Shown piece by piece: positions 10,737-20,877 of a stretch of 64,000 nt of DNA; position 1 is the first letter of the stretch, and each line of letters starts with the position of its first letter. The notes under the pieces are model-generated. The model did not search any database. It saw only the letters and a list, made by a program, of their open reading frames with translations, and was not told the origin of the DNA. A program made the position numbers and the translations under genes. Source of the DNA: Leptasterias polaris (lineage: Eukaryota > Echinodermata > Asteroidea > Forcipulatida > Asteriidae); contig JAZGTN010000051.1 of NCBI GenBank assembly GCA_037783415.1, forward strand, positions 434,001 to 498,000. Direction: 5' to 3'.

Positions 10737-13700
10737 TTACTGCCTCGCTGATTGAAGACATGAATAACATTTAAGTTTCGTACATACAAACGTTGCATAG
10801 TTTGACAAATAAAGTTCCTTGAGATGTTTCACAAAAACATATCTAGAAGAATTAACATAGTCTCTAATGTTCTGAGGTAGAGAATTAACAATTTTAGGCA
10901 AAATATAACGATAATTAGCAGATACAACATCCACTCTACAAGAACCAGGTAAATGGATAAGGTTTTGTTGTCTAGTAGAGTAAGAATGAAGATCTTGATT
11001 TAAAGGGAAAAAACTTTGGCTACTTAGATTGAAGGGAAGTAACTTATGAGAATAATCATAGTAATGAGTGGCAATTTTAACATTATAAAGATCCTCAAAT
11101 TTAAGAATTTTAAATTTACTACAGAGGGGGGCAGTGTGAGTGTTGTATTTAGCATGGCAGGCATTCCTAATACATTTGTTCTGCAATGTAACAAGTCTAG
11201 CGAATAGAGAGGGGTATATCTTGATCATACCACCCCATGCCAAAATACCATAATTTAAATAAGAATTAACCAGAGTGTTGTAAAGAGCCAGGCTATCTTT
11301 AGTCCTGAGAAGGTTCTTAGTTCTATTAATAATATAATTAGCTTTGGAGACTTTGTTACACACTGAAGAAATTTGCTCCTTCCAAAGCATGTTTTCGTCT
11401 GTTTCAAGACCCAAGAACCTAGTGCAGGAAACCTTTTTAAGAATAGTGTTTTCCAAACATAAAACAACATCGGGCAAATATAGTCCCTTCTGCTTGGATG
11501 AATAACAAATATAGAAAGTTTTTTCAGGATGAACCCTCAACCTATTGGCTCTAAACCAATCTTGAAGAATCAGTAAATCTGTACTTACAGTATGAGCCAG
11601 CTCAGTTACAACTCTACCAGATGCAAAAAGAGTTGTATCATCAGCAAATAATACTGGTTTTAAAGAAGAACAACACAAAGGTAAATCATTAACATAAATA
11701 AGGAATAACAATGGTCCGAGAGTGGATCCCTGGGGGACTCCACAATTAATGTCAAGAGTGGTTGAAACCACACCATTCACAAAAACATACTGCCTGCGAT
11801 TGTTGAGATAACTAGTAAACCAGTCAAGTGGAACACCCCGAATTCCATAGTGATGTAACTTGTTTAGAAGTAAATCATGACTGACTGTATCAAAAGCCTT
11901 CTTTACATCAAGAAAAATGCCCAAAGAAATATCAGGGGGAGTTTTATTAGTAGCATCAGTTAAGTTATTATAAAAATCGAGCATAGCATGTACTGTACTT
12001 TTGCCTGGACGAAATCCATATTGAGCTGGAGAAAGCAAATTATTGGATTCAAGAAACAATGAAACTCTTTTATACATAAGTTTTTCAAGAACTTTAGAGC
12101 AAGTATTAAGTAAAGAAATAGGCCGATAATTGCTTGGGTCTTGAGCATCCCCTTTTTTAAAAATAGGAACAACTTTGGCTATTTTGTACATGTCGGGAAA
12201 AATTCCATGACCAAAAGAAGCATTAAATATACACGCCAAAGGAGAAGAAATGATATCAACTACTTCTCTTAAAATAGAATTGCTTATTTCATCAGGGCCA
12301 GAACTGCTCTTATTCTTAAATTTCAAAACAATCTCAATAATTTCAACAGAGTCAGTAGGACTCACAAAAAGAGTATTAATAGGAGACTGAGCAAAATTGA
12401 CATAATAATTGCAGTCCTTAGTAGCCTCAGGAACAGCCCGACATATAGATTTACCGATGGAACAAAAATGATTATTGAAAGCATTTGCAATGTCCTTAGG
12501 GTCAGTAATCAAGCTATTATTCAAAATAATACTGCTCAAATTCCCAGAAGATTGTTTAGGACTATGTTTAATCATAGAGTTAAGAATTCGCCAAGTTTCT
12601 CTGGCATTACCTTTTAAATCATTAAGCTTATTACGAAAATATGAAGTTTTGGCAATACGCTTAAGCTTGTTGAAAATATTATTGTATTTTTTATAAAAAG
12701 CTAGCTTGGTCAAACTTTTATTTCTATTAACAAAATGCTTTTGTTTATTGTAACAGGATGTCAATAAACCCAAAGTCATCCATGGAGCCCTAAACGAGCG
12801 ACGTCGAGAGGGTTTTGTATGTACAAGTGGAAATGATAAATCAAATACTGAATGCCAAATTTCGTTAAAAACGGATACTTTCTGATCAGGATCCTCTGCT
12901 TCGTAAACTTGAGACCAGGCAGCAGTAGAAAGTAATTTACGAAAAGCTTGCCGATTGGCAGAATTAAATTTTCTAAAAGTGCATGGATGGTCCATTTCTG
13001 ACTTTGAGTCATGACCCTTTTCAAAAGAATACAATGAAATAAAATGATCAGAAAGATCACTTTTTATAACAAATGAGGCCGCTTTACTATCAACTCTATT
13101 AGTAAAAATATTATCGATCAGGGAAAAAGAATTAGAGTTGGAATCAATTCGAGTAGGCCTTAAAATCATAGGAACAAAATTGTCAGCAAAAAGACAATCT
13201 ACGAGTTCACTAACAAAATTTCCATAGGATGACTGTCTTCCATAATTAAGCAAATTAACATTTATATCACCTAAAATATAACAAGCTTTGACTTTAGTCT
13301 GATTAATCTTAGTAATTAAATCATTTAAGAAATTCCTAAAGATTTCTAAGTCATGAGGTAATACTCCTGGTGATCTATATAGAGAGCAAACAAAAAAACT
13401 ATCCTTCGATTGAGGATAAATTTCAGCAACAATAATTTCAATTTTATCAGAAAAAAAAGACAAGTCTTCTCGAACAACAAAATTAAATTGATCATCAATA
13501 AATATAGCTACACCTCCTCCCTTTCTGTCAGTACGGTGTTTTTCACATAGACTAAGAGGATGATAACCTGGAAGATTATCAAAATCACAGCAGTTCTTAT
13601 CATTTAAATAAGTTTCAGATAAAGCAATAAAATTGACCTTTTTCTTCTCGCTCAAAAAATGCAAATGTATCTTGAAATCATCCCATTTACTGGGTAAACT

Positions 13701-13910
13701 AAAAATATTCAATTGCATAAAAATAATAGGCTCAATGTACCTCTCAACATTTAAATTAAAATCTTGGTAGGTTACATAAGGACTTGAAATTGAGGAGTAG
13801 TCAGATTTGTAAGGAGACGGCACACAAAAAGAAGCATCCCCAGCATCCTCATTGTCATCAAAGAGCTCAGCAAAACAAATATTATCTACGGTGGTTTGAA
13901 AATCACACAT
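10737..13910 (-). CDS. LINE ORF2: APE endonuclease plus reverse transcriptase, 1057 aa, intact
   Basis: The endonuclease spans about residues 65-290: QLNIFSLPSK, ALSETYL, GGGVAIFI, SLYRSPG, GDINVN, SLIDNIFTN and SDHF carry the expected N, E, D/N, D and H active-site positions. The reverse transcriptase spans about 555-840: SSSGPDEIS, YRPISLLNTCSK, AQYGFRPGKST, FLDVKKAFDTVSH, CGVPQGSTLGPLLF and FADDTTLF (about residue 753). The C-terminal region has the YLNYGILAWGG and RQQNLIHLP segments common in CR1/L2/Daphne-type LINEs. No internal stop occurs. The product would nick target DNA and reverse-transcribe its own RNA there. The start chosen is the first ATG of the open frame. Confidence 0.9.
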   Translation of the reverse strand: MCDFQTTVDNICFAELFDDNEDAGDASFCVPSPYKSDYSSISSPYVTYQDFNLNVERYIEPIIFMQLNIFSLPSKWDDFKIHLHFLSEKKKVNFIALSETYLNDKNCCDFDNLPGYHPLSLCEKHRTDRKGGGVAIFIDDQFNFVVREDLSFFSDKIEIIVAEIYPQSKDSFFVCSLYRSPGVLPHDLEIFRNFLNDLITKINQTKVKACYILGDINVNLLNYGRQSSYGNFVSELVDCLFADNFVPMILRPTRIDSNSNSFSLIDNIFTNRVDSKAASFVIKSDLSDHFISLYSFEKGHDSKSEMDHPCTFRKFNSANRQAFRKLLSTAAWSQVYEAEDPDQKVSVFNEIWHSVFDLSFPLVHTKPSRRRSFRAPWMTLGLLTSCYNKQKHFVNRNKSLTKLAFYKKYNNIFNKLKRIAKTSYFRNKLNDLKGNARETWRILNSMIKHSPKQSSGNLSSIILNNSLITDPKDIANAFNNHFCSIGKSICRAVPEATKDCNYYVNFAQSPINTLFVSPTDSVEIIEIVLKFKNKSSSGPDEISNSILREVVDIISSPLACIFNASFGHGIFPDMYKIAKVVPIFKKGDAQDPSNYRPISLLNTCSKVLEKLMYKRVSLFLESNNLLSPAQYGFRPGKSTVHAMLDFYNNLTDATNKTPPDISLGIFLDVKKAFDTVSHDLLLNKLHHYGIRGVPLDWFTSYLNNRRQYVFVNGVVSTTLDINCGVPQGSTLGPLLFLIYVNDLPLCCSSLKPVLFADDTTLFASGRVVTELAHTVSTDLLILQDWFRANRLRVHPEKTFYICYSSKQKGLYLPDVVLCLENTILKKVSCTRFLGLETDENMLWKEQISSVCNKVSKANYIINRTKNLLRTKDSLALYNTLVNSYLNYGILAWGGMIKIYPSLFARLVTLQNKCIRNACHAKYNTHTAPLCSKFKILKFEDLYNVKIATHYYDYSHKLLPFNLSSQSFFPLNQDLHSYSTRQQNLIHLPGSCRVDVVSANYRYILPKIVNSLPQNIRDYVNSSRYVFVKHLKELYLSNYATFVCTKLKCYSCLQSARQ

Positions 13911-14258
13911 AAATCAGTACTAAAGAAGTAAGTTGTGCTCAAAGTATACCATCTAAATGACATGAGATTTTGGAAAGGTAAATTGTGGAAAATGGTACAT
14001 AAACTCATATTGGAACAAGTAATAAAAAGAAAAGACATGAGACCAATGATCGTCAACAGCAGTTTACAACATTTAGCATAATATAAGGCAAGTACAAACA
14101 TGTGTGTGGCTGCGTAGGAGCTCCATCAGCAAGGTCCAAAATGGTTTAATAATAAAGGACCCAGTGAATCTACAGTCAACTCAAATAAAAACATGATGGG
14201 TACATACATGTAAACTTTCCGACAGAACTGTTAGATATTGACGAGGGAACCCAGGACA

Positions 14259-14987
14259 CTATCGTTCGCCCAATTTTGAAGAGTCCGGCAAGGACCAAGC
14301 TTCGATGACTTGTTCGGTCTTACCAGCAATAAGCAGGCTAACTGAACCTTGTCGAAAGTCAATCTTGACCCGAGGATCCTTTCCAAGTTGTTGAGCTGAC
14401 TTGAACGAGGGACTTGCCTTAAGTTGACCATGGGCAGATTTGATCTTCTGTGGCCACTGGGAAACCACTCTCATTTCCTCCATGCTATCGGGTTTGGAAC
14501 GTGCAGACTTCAGAACATACTCCTTGTCATCCCAACTGAGAAAAGCAACCAGGAAGTTTGGGTTTGTAGTCTGGGTAGAGCCAAGTCTACGACGTTTCGG
14601 GAGAGGATGAGATCTTCTGAGGGCAATGGAGTTGGCCTTCTCGACCGTGACACCACAACGCTGCATTAGACACCTGGCCTTTACATCATGGTCCATCTCT
14701 GGGTTGAAGCTTGGAGGATTTAAGAAAACCAAGTTGTATTGCATACTACGAGCTTCCATGAGTAGAATTTGTTGTTTGTAGTTGTTCTCTACTGACTTTA
14801 TTTTCACTTCAACTGAAGGAATGGCCTTCTCCAGATTGCAAATTTTTTCAAAGGCGAGTTCAAGTGAGGCTTGAAAGCTTGTAAGTTTTTCAGCATTACC
14901 CTTGGTGATTGAGAGAACTTCAGCCAAAGCAACTCGATTATCTTCAAGGGCGTGGCGTATCTCTGCTACATCTTTCTTGGAGGCCAT
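14259..14987 (-). CDS. LINE ORF1: coiled-coil RNA-binding protein, 242 aa
   Basis: Upstream of ORF2 in the same element, with a 348-bp gap. The N-terminal 70 residues are heptad-rich and charged (EIRHALEDNRVALAEVL, LEKAIPSVEVKIKSVE), predicting a coiled coil. The middle (RSMQYNLVFLNPP, VEKANSIALRR, NPNFLVAFLSWDDKEYVLKSA) resembles the RRM-like domain of L1-type ORF1 proteins, and the basic PKRRR stretch could bind nucleic acid. The C-terminal VKIDFRQGSVSL fits the C-terminal domain of that family. No zinc knuckle is seen. The likely role is an RNA chaperone in the retrotransposition particle. Confidence 0.8.
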   Translation of the reverse strand: MASKKDVAEIRHALEDNRVALAEVLSITKGNAEKLTSFQASLELAFEKICNLEKAIPSVEVKIKSVENNYKQQILLMEARSMQYNLVFLNPPSFNPEMDHDVKARCLMQRCGVTVEKANSIALRRSHPLPKRRRLGSTQTTNPNFLVAFLSWDDKEYVLKSARSKPDSMEEMRVVSQWPQKIKSAHGQLKASPSFKSAQQLGKDPRVKIDFRQGSVSLLIAGKTEQVIEAWSLPDSSKLGER

Positions 14988-15149
14988 TGCTACAACAAAT
15001 TGTTATAAGCTGCAGTCAAATGTGTTCAGTCCGATGAAGTGGTGTGAAAAGACGAACCGTGGGACAACTCGACCCTCAGGCAGATAGTATCTCGTGCGTA
15101 GCGACGACGAAGCATGCACACGTGCAAACCACAGTCCACATCGGCAAAC

Positions 15150-15509
15150 AAGTTGTACATTCTGCTCTCGCAATAGGGAGTAGAAGATTTTCCTGGTGCT
15201 TCTTATCAAACGCTCCCAAACTCCTCCAAAATGTGATCCTGCTGGAGGATTGAAACGCCAGGATATGCCCTTTTGCAGCAGATTGTCATTGATTTTCTGT
15301 TGATTCCAGGCTCTCATCTGCTCCTGCATCTCACGTTTTGTACCTACAAAATTGGTTCCATTGTCAGAAAGAATGCTCTTTACTGATCCACGACAAGCAC
15401 AAAATCTGCGGATAGCATTTATGCAGGAATCCGTATCAAGCGAATGCGCCAACTCCAAGTGGACAGCTCGCGAAGTTAAACAATTGAATATGACTCCGTA
15501 TCGCTTCAC
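15150..15509 (-). pseudogene. Pao/BEL integrase core (5' half)
   Basis: The minus strand encodes RYGVIFNCLTSRAVHLELA, TDSCINAIRRF, ILSDNGTNFVG and FNPPAGSHFGGVWERLIRS, then KIFYSLLREQNVQL. These are DDE-type integrase blocks with the second aspartate (SDNGTNF) and the glutamate of GGVWERL. The first catalytic aspartate lies further upstream in a disrupted part. Codons after REQNVQL (near 15150) belong to the inserted LINE. Confidence 0.8.
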
Positions 15510-15950
15510 GGTACAATTCTTCCATGCTTCACCTCAAAGGGTCCAAAATAGTCCATTCCAACCTTGCTAAATAAATGGAGGCTCGTTCAATGCAAATCGT
15601 TCTTGCGGCAAACTGGCCATTTTCTGCTGCTCAGCTGGGGCTTGGTATCTCCTGCAAGTGACACACTTCGAGACGATACTCTTGATGATGGAAGGTTTCC
15701 GAATTATCCAGTAGTGTCGGCGGAGCTCTGCCAAGATATATTTTGCCCAAGTGTCTAACTGATTTGTGTATATGCTGAAGAATCAGCCTGGATACTGGTG
15801 AGTCTCTTGGCATCAGTAGCTGGTGCTTGTACTCAAAGTCGAGATCTGTTCTGCCAATTCGCCCACCATCCACCAGCTTAGGATCAAGCCTTTTCAACGA
15901 AGAGGAATTCTTTACTGGCGAGGGTGGTTTCCCTTCATAGTCTCTTTTAA
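15510..15950 (-). pseudogene. Pao/BEL integrase H2C2 zinc-finger region
   Basis: 15631-15897 encodes DPKLVDGGRIGR, then KHQLLMPRDSPVSRLILQHIH and HLG, the N-terminal HHCC module of Pao integrases. A frameshift precedes the expected YWIIRKPS and CxxC part, which can be seen in another frame (NSETFHHQEYRLEVCHLQEI is the shifted reading). The minus strand at 15950-16060 has RVTIENLEAAERALVYYVQ, the usual linker before this module. Confidence 0.7.
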
Positions 15951-16060
15951 CAACTTAATTTCCTCTTTCCAATATTTCTGCTGGACATAGTACACCAAAG
16001 CCCTCTCAGCAGCCTCAAGGTTCTCTATGGTAACTCGAGTCTGGTCAGGAACTTCTCTGG

Positions 16061-16754
16061 CAGGATCGAGTTTCTCGAACGCTGCGCTGGTCTGATTCAG
16101 GCTTTGGAGAGTGGAGCAGTGGATTGGGTTCTTGTTGCTCCAACTCTTGCTTCACTGACTCCTGTTCCAACTTCTTGCCTGCAGCCACTCTATCTTGGGG
16201 CGTTTCGTCCACATCAATATCCAAGCAACTGCCCGTTTCAGTCTGGTCCAGTCTGAATAGTGCTCCAGAAGTCTGTCAATTGGACTTATCGATTTCTCTG
16301 TGGTCGTCATTACGGTTTTCTTCACCTCCACATCATTATCTGGTAACTTGGTCAGATCTGCATCTTGCTGAGGCCATTCTGTTTCAGGCTCAGACAAGAA
16401 GGCCGGACCCTCAAACCACATGGGGCACCGAAGAAACTTCTTTACTGACTGACCACGTGTTGCGGAATCAGCAGGGTTAGATTTGGTGTTCATGTACTTC
16501 CACTGCTGCAAGCACGAGGCATCTCTGATGATTGCAAGGCGATTCGCAACAAAAGTCTTGAATCGACAACTCTCGTTTGCGAGGTACCGTAATACCGTCA
16601 TGCTGTCTGTCCGATAGTAATTGCTATCTACACTGAAGACAAGCTCTCGAGAAAAGAACTTTGCCGAGCTTTACTGCAATGGTTGCTCCAGTCAGCTCCA
16701 TACGCGGGATAGTCATGTTCTTCTGCAATGGTTGCTCCAGTCAGCTCCATACGC
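16061..16754 (-). pseudogene. Pao/BEL RNase H end and linker
   Basis: 16152-16601 encodes MTVLRYLANESCRFKTFVA, NRLAIIRDAS, YMNTKSNPADSATRG and FLRCPMWFEGPAFLSE, the well-conserved C-terminal RNase H region of Pao/BEL. Two tandem copies of a 49-bp segment start at 16675 and 16724 within RNase H coding sequence, a local duplication next to the TIR element insertion. Confidence 0.75.
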
Positions 16755-16763
16755 GGGATAGTC
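16755..16763 (+). repeat. Left target-site duplication of the 10.7 kb TIR element
   Basis: GGGATAGTC abuts the TAGTCTTGG terminus and recurs at 27464-27472. Because the termini share bases with the flank, the true duplication may be 7-9 bp. Confidence 0.7.
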
Positions 16764-17039
16764 TAGTCTTGGCCCAAGACGTCAGTGATCGATAGTGGAT
16801 AGTGTAATGCGCTCGGTTACAACTCGTTACAGCGCGCCCTCTTGTGGCTTGAATTACCCAACTTGACTAGCTCTCACTAACGTCTTGGGAATCTCGTAGC
16901 GCTGGCTTAACTTTTTCATTGTTTTCTCCCTAGCCTTTCCTAGGGAACCAATCAGCGCGCGATCGTAGTAATAAATTTGCACAATTACTTATGTGACCCA
17001 GGGTCATGCTTCAGCTGCATCATAGTGCATGCAGTAATG

Positions 17040-18792
17040 TCGACATGGCCGCCAGCTGTGAGCGATTCTCACTAGAATTTAGAAAAGAAACAGGCTCGTG
17101 AAAAACTAAAAGTCAAACTAATTAAACCAAAGCAGTCATAAGCTATTGATGATGTTCTAGATGGCAACTACCCGTTCGTCTGCTTACAAACCGGCTTCGG
17201 TATAAGCTTAATTTTCCAGTCATTTACCTCTGTATGTCGATGTGATTTAGAAAAACCTTCTCTATGCTTTATACACATTGCCAAACGAGATAGATTCAGT
17301 CGTCGCAGTTTGTGGTGGATTCACAGATGAACATTATTAAGGAGAAGGCTGCCATGAGTGCCAGAGGCAAATATTGTTTTTTTTTACCAGTCCCGAAGCC
17401 CTTATCAGCATAAAATGACGTGAATTTCTGCAGTTGTACTCGGTGTACAGGCTTGTCTGCGGTTTATTCATCACAGGAGAGAGTCATTGGTCACAAAGTG
17501 GTGAGTTATGAGAGAAATCCCATTTTGTTTTACTTTGTTCAATTGTGGATAAAACTGAATTGATTTTTAGTCTTTATAAGCCACATAGTTGTCAGTCGTA
17601 TTCGTACTCTCCCAGAGTCCCGGCAGAGAGGGGCTAGTTTAGTTAATAACTATCTGTGATAGCTGAGGTTTTTCTTTTTGAGGTCGAATAAATAATAATA
17701 ATAAATCATTTTACCTAAGTAAGGCAATCCTGACAAAGCAAGTCATATTCCGAATGCACAAGTATGCATTATCCATTGATTTGACACTGGCTCAAATTGT
17801 TGATTTGTGTCTGATATCTACCTTCCATGTATTGTTGAAGCACTCGTTTGTAATCAGTTATTTGCAATGATGATCGTATTATCCTCCATGTTCAAGCGTT
17901 GCGTATTGCAATCATTTCAACTAGCAATCGGTAAAACATCATTTACAACCCCCAACCGAAAAAAGTAAATAAATAGATCAATAATAAATAAACAAATAAA
18001 CATAAATAAATAATGTGTACAGTGTTCAAGCTTCATATGCATAATAGAGACCACAAAAGTGCTTGAAGTGATCCACCCAATACACATTATTGCATAATAT
18101 TATTAGTTTCCATTTATTCTTCTCTAATAATACACACCAAGATCTGAGCTTATTGTATTTATTTTATTCTTCTTTTTGCAGGGGCCAGTCATCAGGAAAG
18201 AAATCGTATGCCAAGCTTGGAGAACCAGGAAGTATCATTGCTGCCATGACAGTGACAGCAAGTCTTGCCACACGATTGGCAATCAGAGATGCCTTGCAAA
18301 TATCATGAGGAATGCAGTTCTTATTCAACAGGGACCGGCCCGTGACAATATCAAGCAAAACTCAAAGATGTGGAAGAAATCTTTGGATGGCTTGCAGATG
18401 ATGTCTACAGAAAAAAGGAAAAGATGGGGCACATCGTTAAATATACTGTCAGTCAAGAAAGACGTGTGCAGAACTGTTCTGTTTTCTGATGCAAGCTTCC
18501 ATCATCACATCACAAATTGTTCAATATGCATCATACTATTACAGAGAGTGATGTTTACGATAGGTTTCTACGTAGCTTTTTCGACCCTGAGGGAGCTGTG
18601 CACATACTCTTCGCAACCGTTGCTTTTAGACTGGGGGTTGATGTAAAGGGGCCTACAACTTTGTCATTTTTTGAACACCTGGCACCAAGTGAAATTGATG
18701 ATTATGTACAACTAAGTGGAAGAGTTCGGCATGATGAGAAACCGAGTCAATCAATTGTAATAAACTATCTTATAGAAACAGAAACACTTTAG
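17040..18792 (+). pseudogene. RecQ-like SF2 DNA helicase relic
   Basis: Upstream exon (about 17100-17520): KLIKPKQ, AIDDVLDGNYPFVCL, a Walker A-like QTGFGISLIFQ (17180-17215) in which the invariant lysine is isoleucine, TSPEALIS (about 17384-17410), and a decayed DEAH region reading ITGESHW. After an intron ending at a polypyrimidine-AG near 18180: KLGEPGSIIAAMTVTASLAT, PARDNIK, a frame-shifted stretch, then FNMHHTITESDV, ILFATVAFRLGVDVKG (motif V) and VQLSGRVRHDEKPSQ (motif VI, normally QxxGRxGRD). Order and wording fit the RecQ-like family common in marine invertebrate genomes. Loss of the ATPase lysine, stops and frameshifts show it is dead. The last 90 codons (18517-18792) are open. Confidence 0.75.
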
Positions 18793-19857
18793 GAACAGAT
18801 GAAAAACTTCCTTGACACCCAACAATGTAGAAGAGCTATGATACATGCAGCATTCCATGTAGCAGGCTCACAAGTACAAGAACTTGTGCCATAATAACTG
18901 CTGTGATAACTGTGCATTTTAAACTGCTGTTGTGGGTATTTCTTGTTTTAGCCTGTTCGAACTTAATCAATCTTCAGAATCACAATTCTGTGAAAGATTT
19001 GTCTTTGGCAATAGCAAAAAAATAAAAAAATAAATTAAGAATGTGTTTGGGCCATTTCTAACAGATCAGTCTAATCAATTCATTATCCGCATACAGTGTA
19101 TGTTGCAGCTTACAGTGAATATGCTGAATTATGTGTTGTATTTACAGTTACTGAAGCATTTCAAAGTTGACCTGTTATTATTCACTTTGGCCCATAGACC
19201 AGTAACTTAGTTATAGGTTCACCACAAGTCAGTCAGTCATAATTCAAGTAGGCATCTATTCAAATCAACTATTTAAAGAAAAGCATTCCTTTGTCATTCT
19301 TCTTCATCTTTAGTGTGACACACACATATTATTGACTAAAGTCTGCATTTCAGTGCAGCACAAGTATTTCAACAAATGTTTTGTTTTTGTGAGCCTTTTT
19401 TTATTGAATTTTTAAAATTTATTTAAGCCAACAACATTTTTTCCAATGTGATTTTTGGATCAAACATACTTGATGTTAGCAACTCACTGAAATGAGTGCT
19501 GCGTTCCTCATTTTCAGAGCATCTCCAATATTTGTCCCTTTGCATTCATATCAAAACAAGTTTAAACTAATTATGGTTTATATTCAAAATCACATTTTTG
19601 CCTCATAATGGTGCATTCCAGTAGAAAGAGGCATTTATAAATGTTATGATGTTGGAAATATCTTTTTGCCGTATTGTTTGGAAATAATTTTAATTTAACT
19701 GTATCAGATGTTTTTATAGATGTAAGTTTATATAACATAATGACTATAATTATAAATATATAATGTGACAGAGAACTCACAAGAGAAATAAACTGACGTT
19801 CATGTATTTCAAAATATATAAACTTGTATGGATACATATGTCAGGTCATGTACAGTA

Positions 19858-20760
19858 TAGTAGGCCAGCCAAAGTGTGAAATTACACTTTGGACGGCATA
19901 GTTTGTTAATGGCTGGCATCCATGCTAGATGTATGGATCATGGGCTCAGGAAGACGATTAGGGTGGATGCCAAGCTTGTTTTTGAATTTTAAGGTCATTT
20001 TGAGGTCATTTTGAGGTCAAAAGGTCAAAAATCAAAATTTTCAAAATTTATATAATTTTTAATCACATTTAATAGATATATCCGAAAAATATAGTTTTAA
20101 CTTCATGTTTATATCCCAAAGCTAAGTAATTAATGAATAAACGTTCAACTTGTGCACAAATGTATAGCAAAATAAAACGTAAAAGTATGATTTTCTTGAA
20201 AAGTGTACATCTTGGGTATACCAAAATTATTTGCACTCCCCATCTCAATGATGTATATATTTGTTGCAAACAACTTTTTTTGAAAGGTTAACATACCCAG
20301 GCAGTTTTTGAAAAAATAATAATCATATAACACCTTTATGTTAGGTAAATTTGAGGTCAAAAAGGTCAAATAAGGTCAAAAATGAGTATTTTTGAAGTCG
20401 GTATATTTGTTAACCCGAATTAATAGATCTATCCATAAAATGTACTTTTAACTTCATGTTGATTAATAACATCTATGAAATGAATCGATACACTTTCATT
20501 TTGTAAACAAAAGTATAGCAAAAGGAAACCTAAAGGTGTGATTTTCTCAAAAAGTGTATACATTGAGTACAACAAAGTTTTTTTCACTCCAGATCTCAAT
20601 GGTGCATAATAATGTTTGTTTCAAACAACTTTTTTCAAGGTAAAGGTACCCAGGCAGTTTTGATATCAACAAATATCCATACCACAATTTCATATAATTT
20701 GATGATGTAATGAAAGAAGAAGGTATGTTCTTCAAGAAGTTAATTTAAACGTGTAGTGGT
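19858..20760 (+). repeat. Left TIR of copy 2 with an internal direct duplication
   Basis: 19858-20340 is the terminal repeat. 20345-20750 repeats most of it in direct orientation (both carry an ATAGATxTATCC segment, CAAACAACTTTTTT and a TACCCAGGCAGTTTTTG-like end). AGGTCA direct-repeat arrays occur at about 19990-20030 and 20352-20380. Confidence 0.75.
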
Positions 20761-20877
20761 TTTATAATTTGTAGTTGTTTTTTATAATTTGACAACAACT
20801 TTGACAAATATTTGTTTTCTTTGTACATCAGAATATTTATGTGCCCACCTGAGCTTTCTTAAAAGTCAATTTTTAGT

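Larger units (their letters stand above)
10433..15150 (-). mobile_element. Near-full-length two-ORF LINE (CR1/L2-group-like) inserted in Pao integrase
   Basis: It separates the Pao integrase codons REQNVQL (ending near 15150) from SDESLQTLF (starting near 10430). The 3' end on the minus strand is an AAATAAATAAACAAACAAAC tail (10433-10458). A 5' leader of about 160 bp precedes ORF1 (14259-14987), and ORF2 follows (10737-13910). Both ORFs are open, making this the best-preserved element in the window. Target-site duplications could not be fixed, at best a few bases such as AACT. Confidence 0.85.

Noticed and set aside
13886..14101. 71-codon minus frame between LINE ORF1 and ORF2
   Set aside because: Lies in the inter-ORF spacer, hydrophobic AT-rich translation without motifs; overlaps the ORF2 start in another frame.
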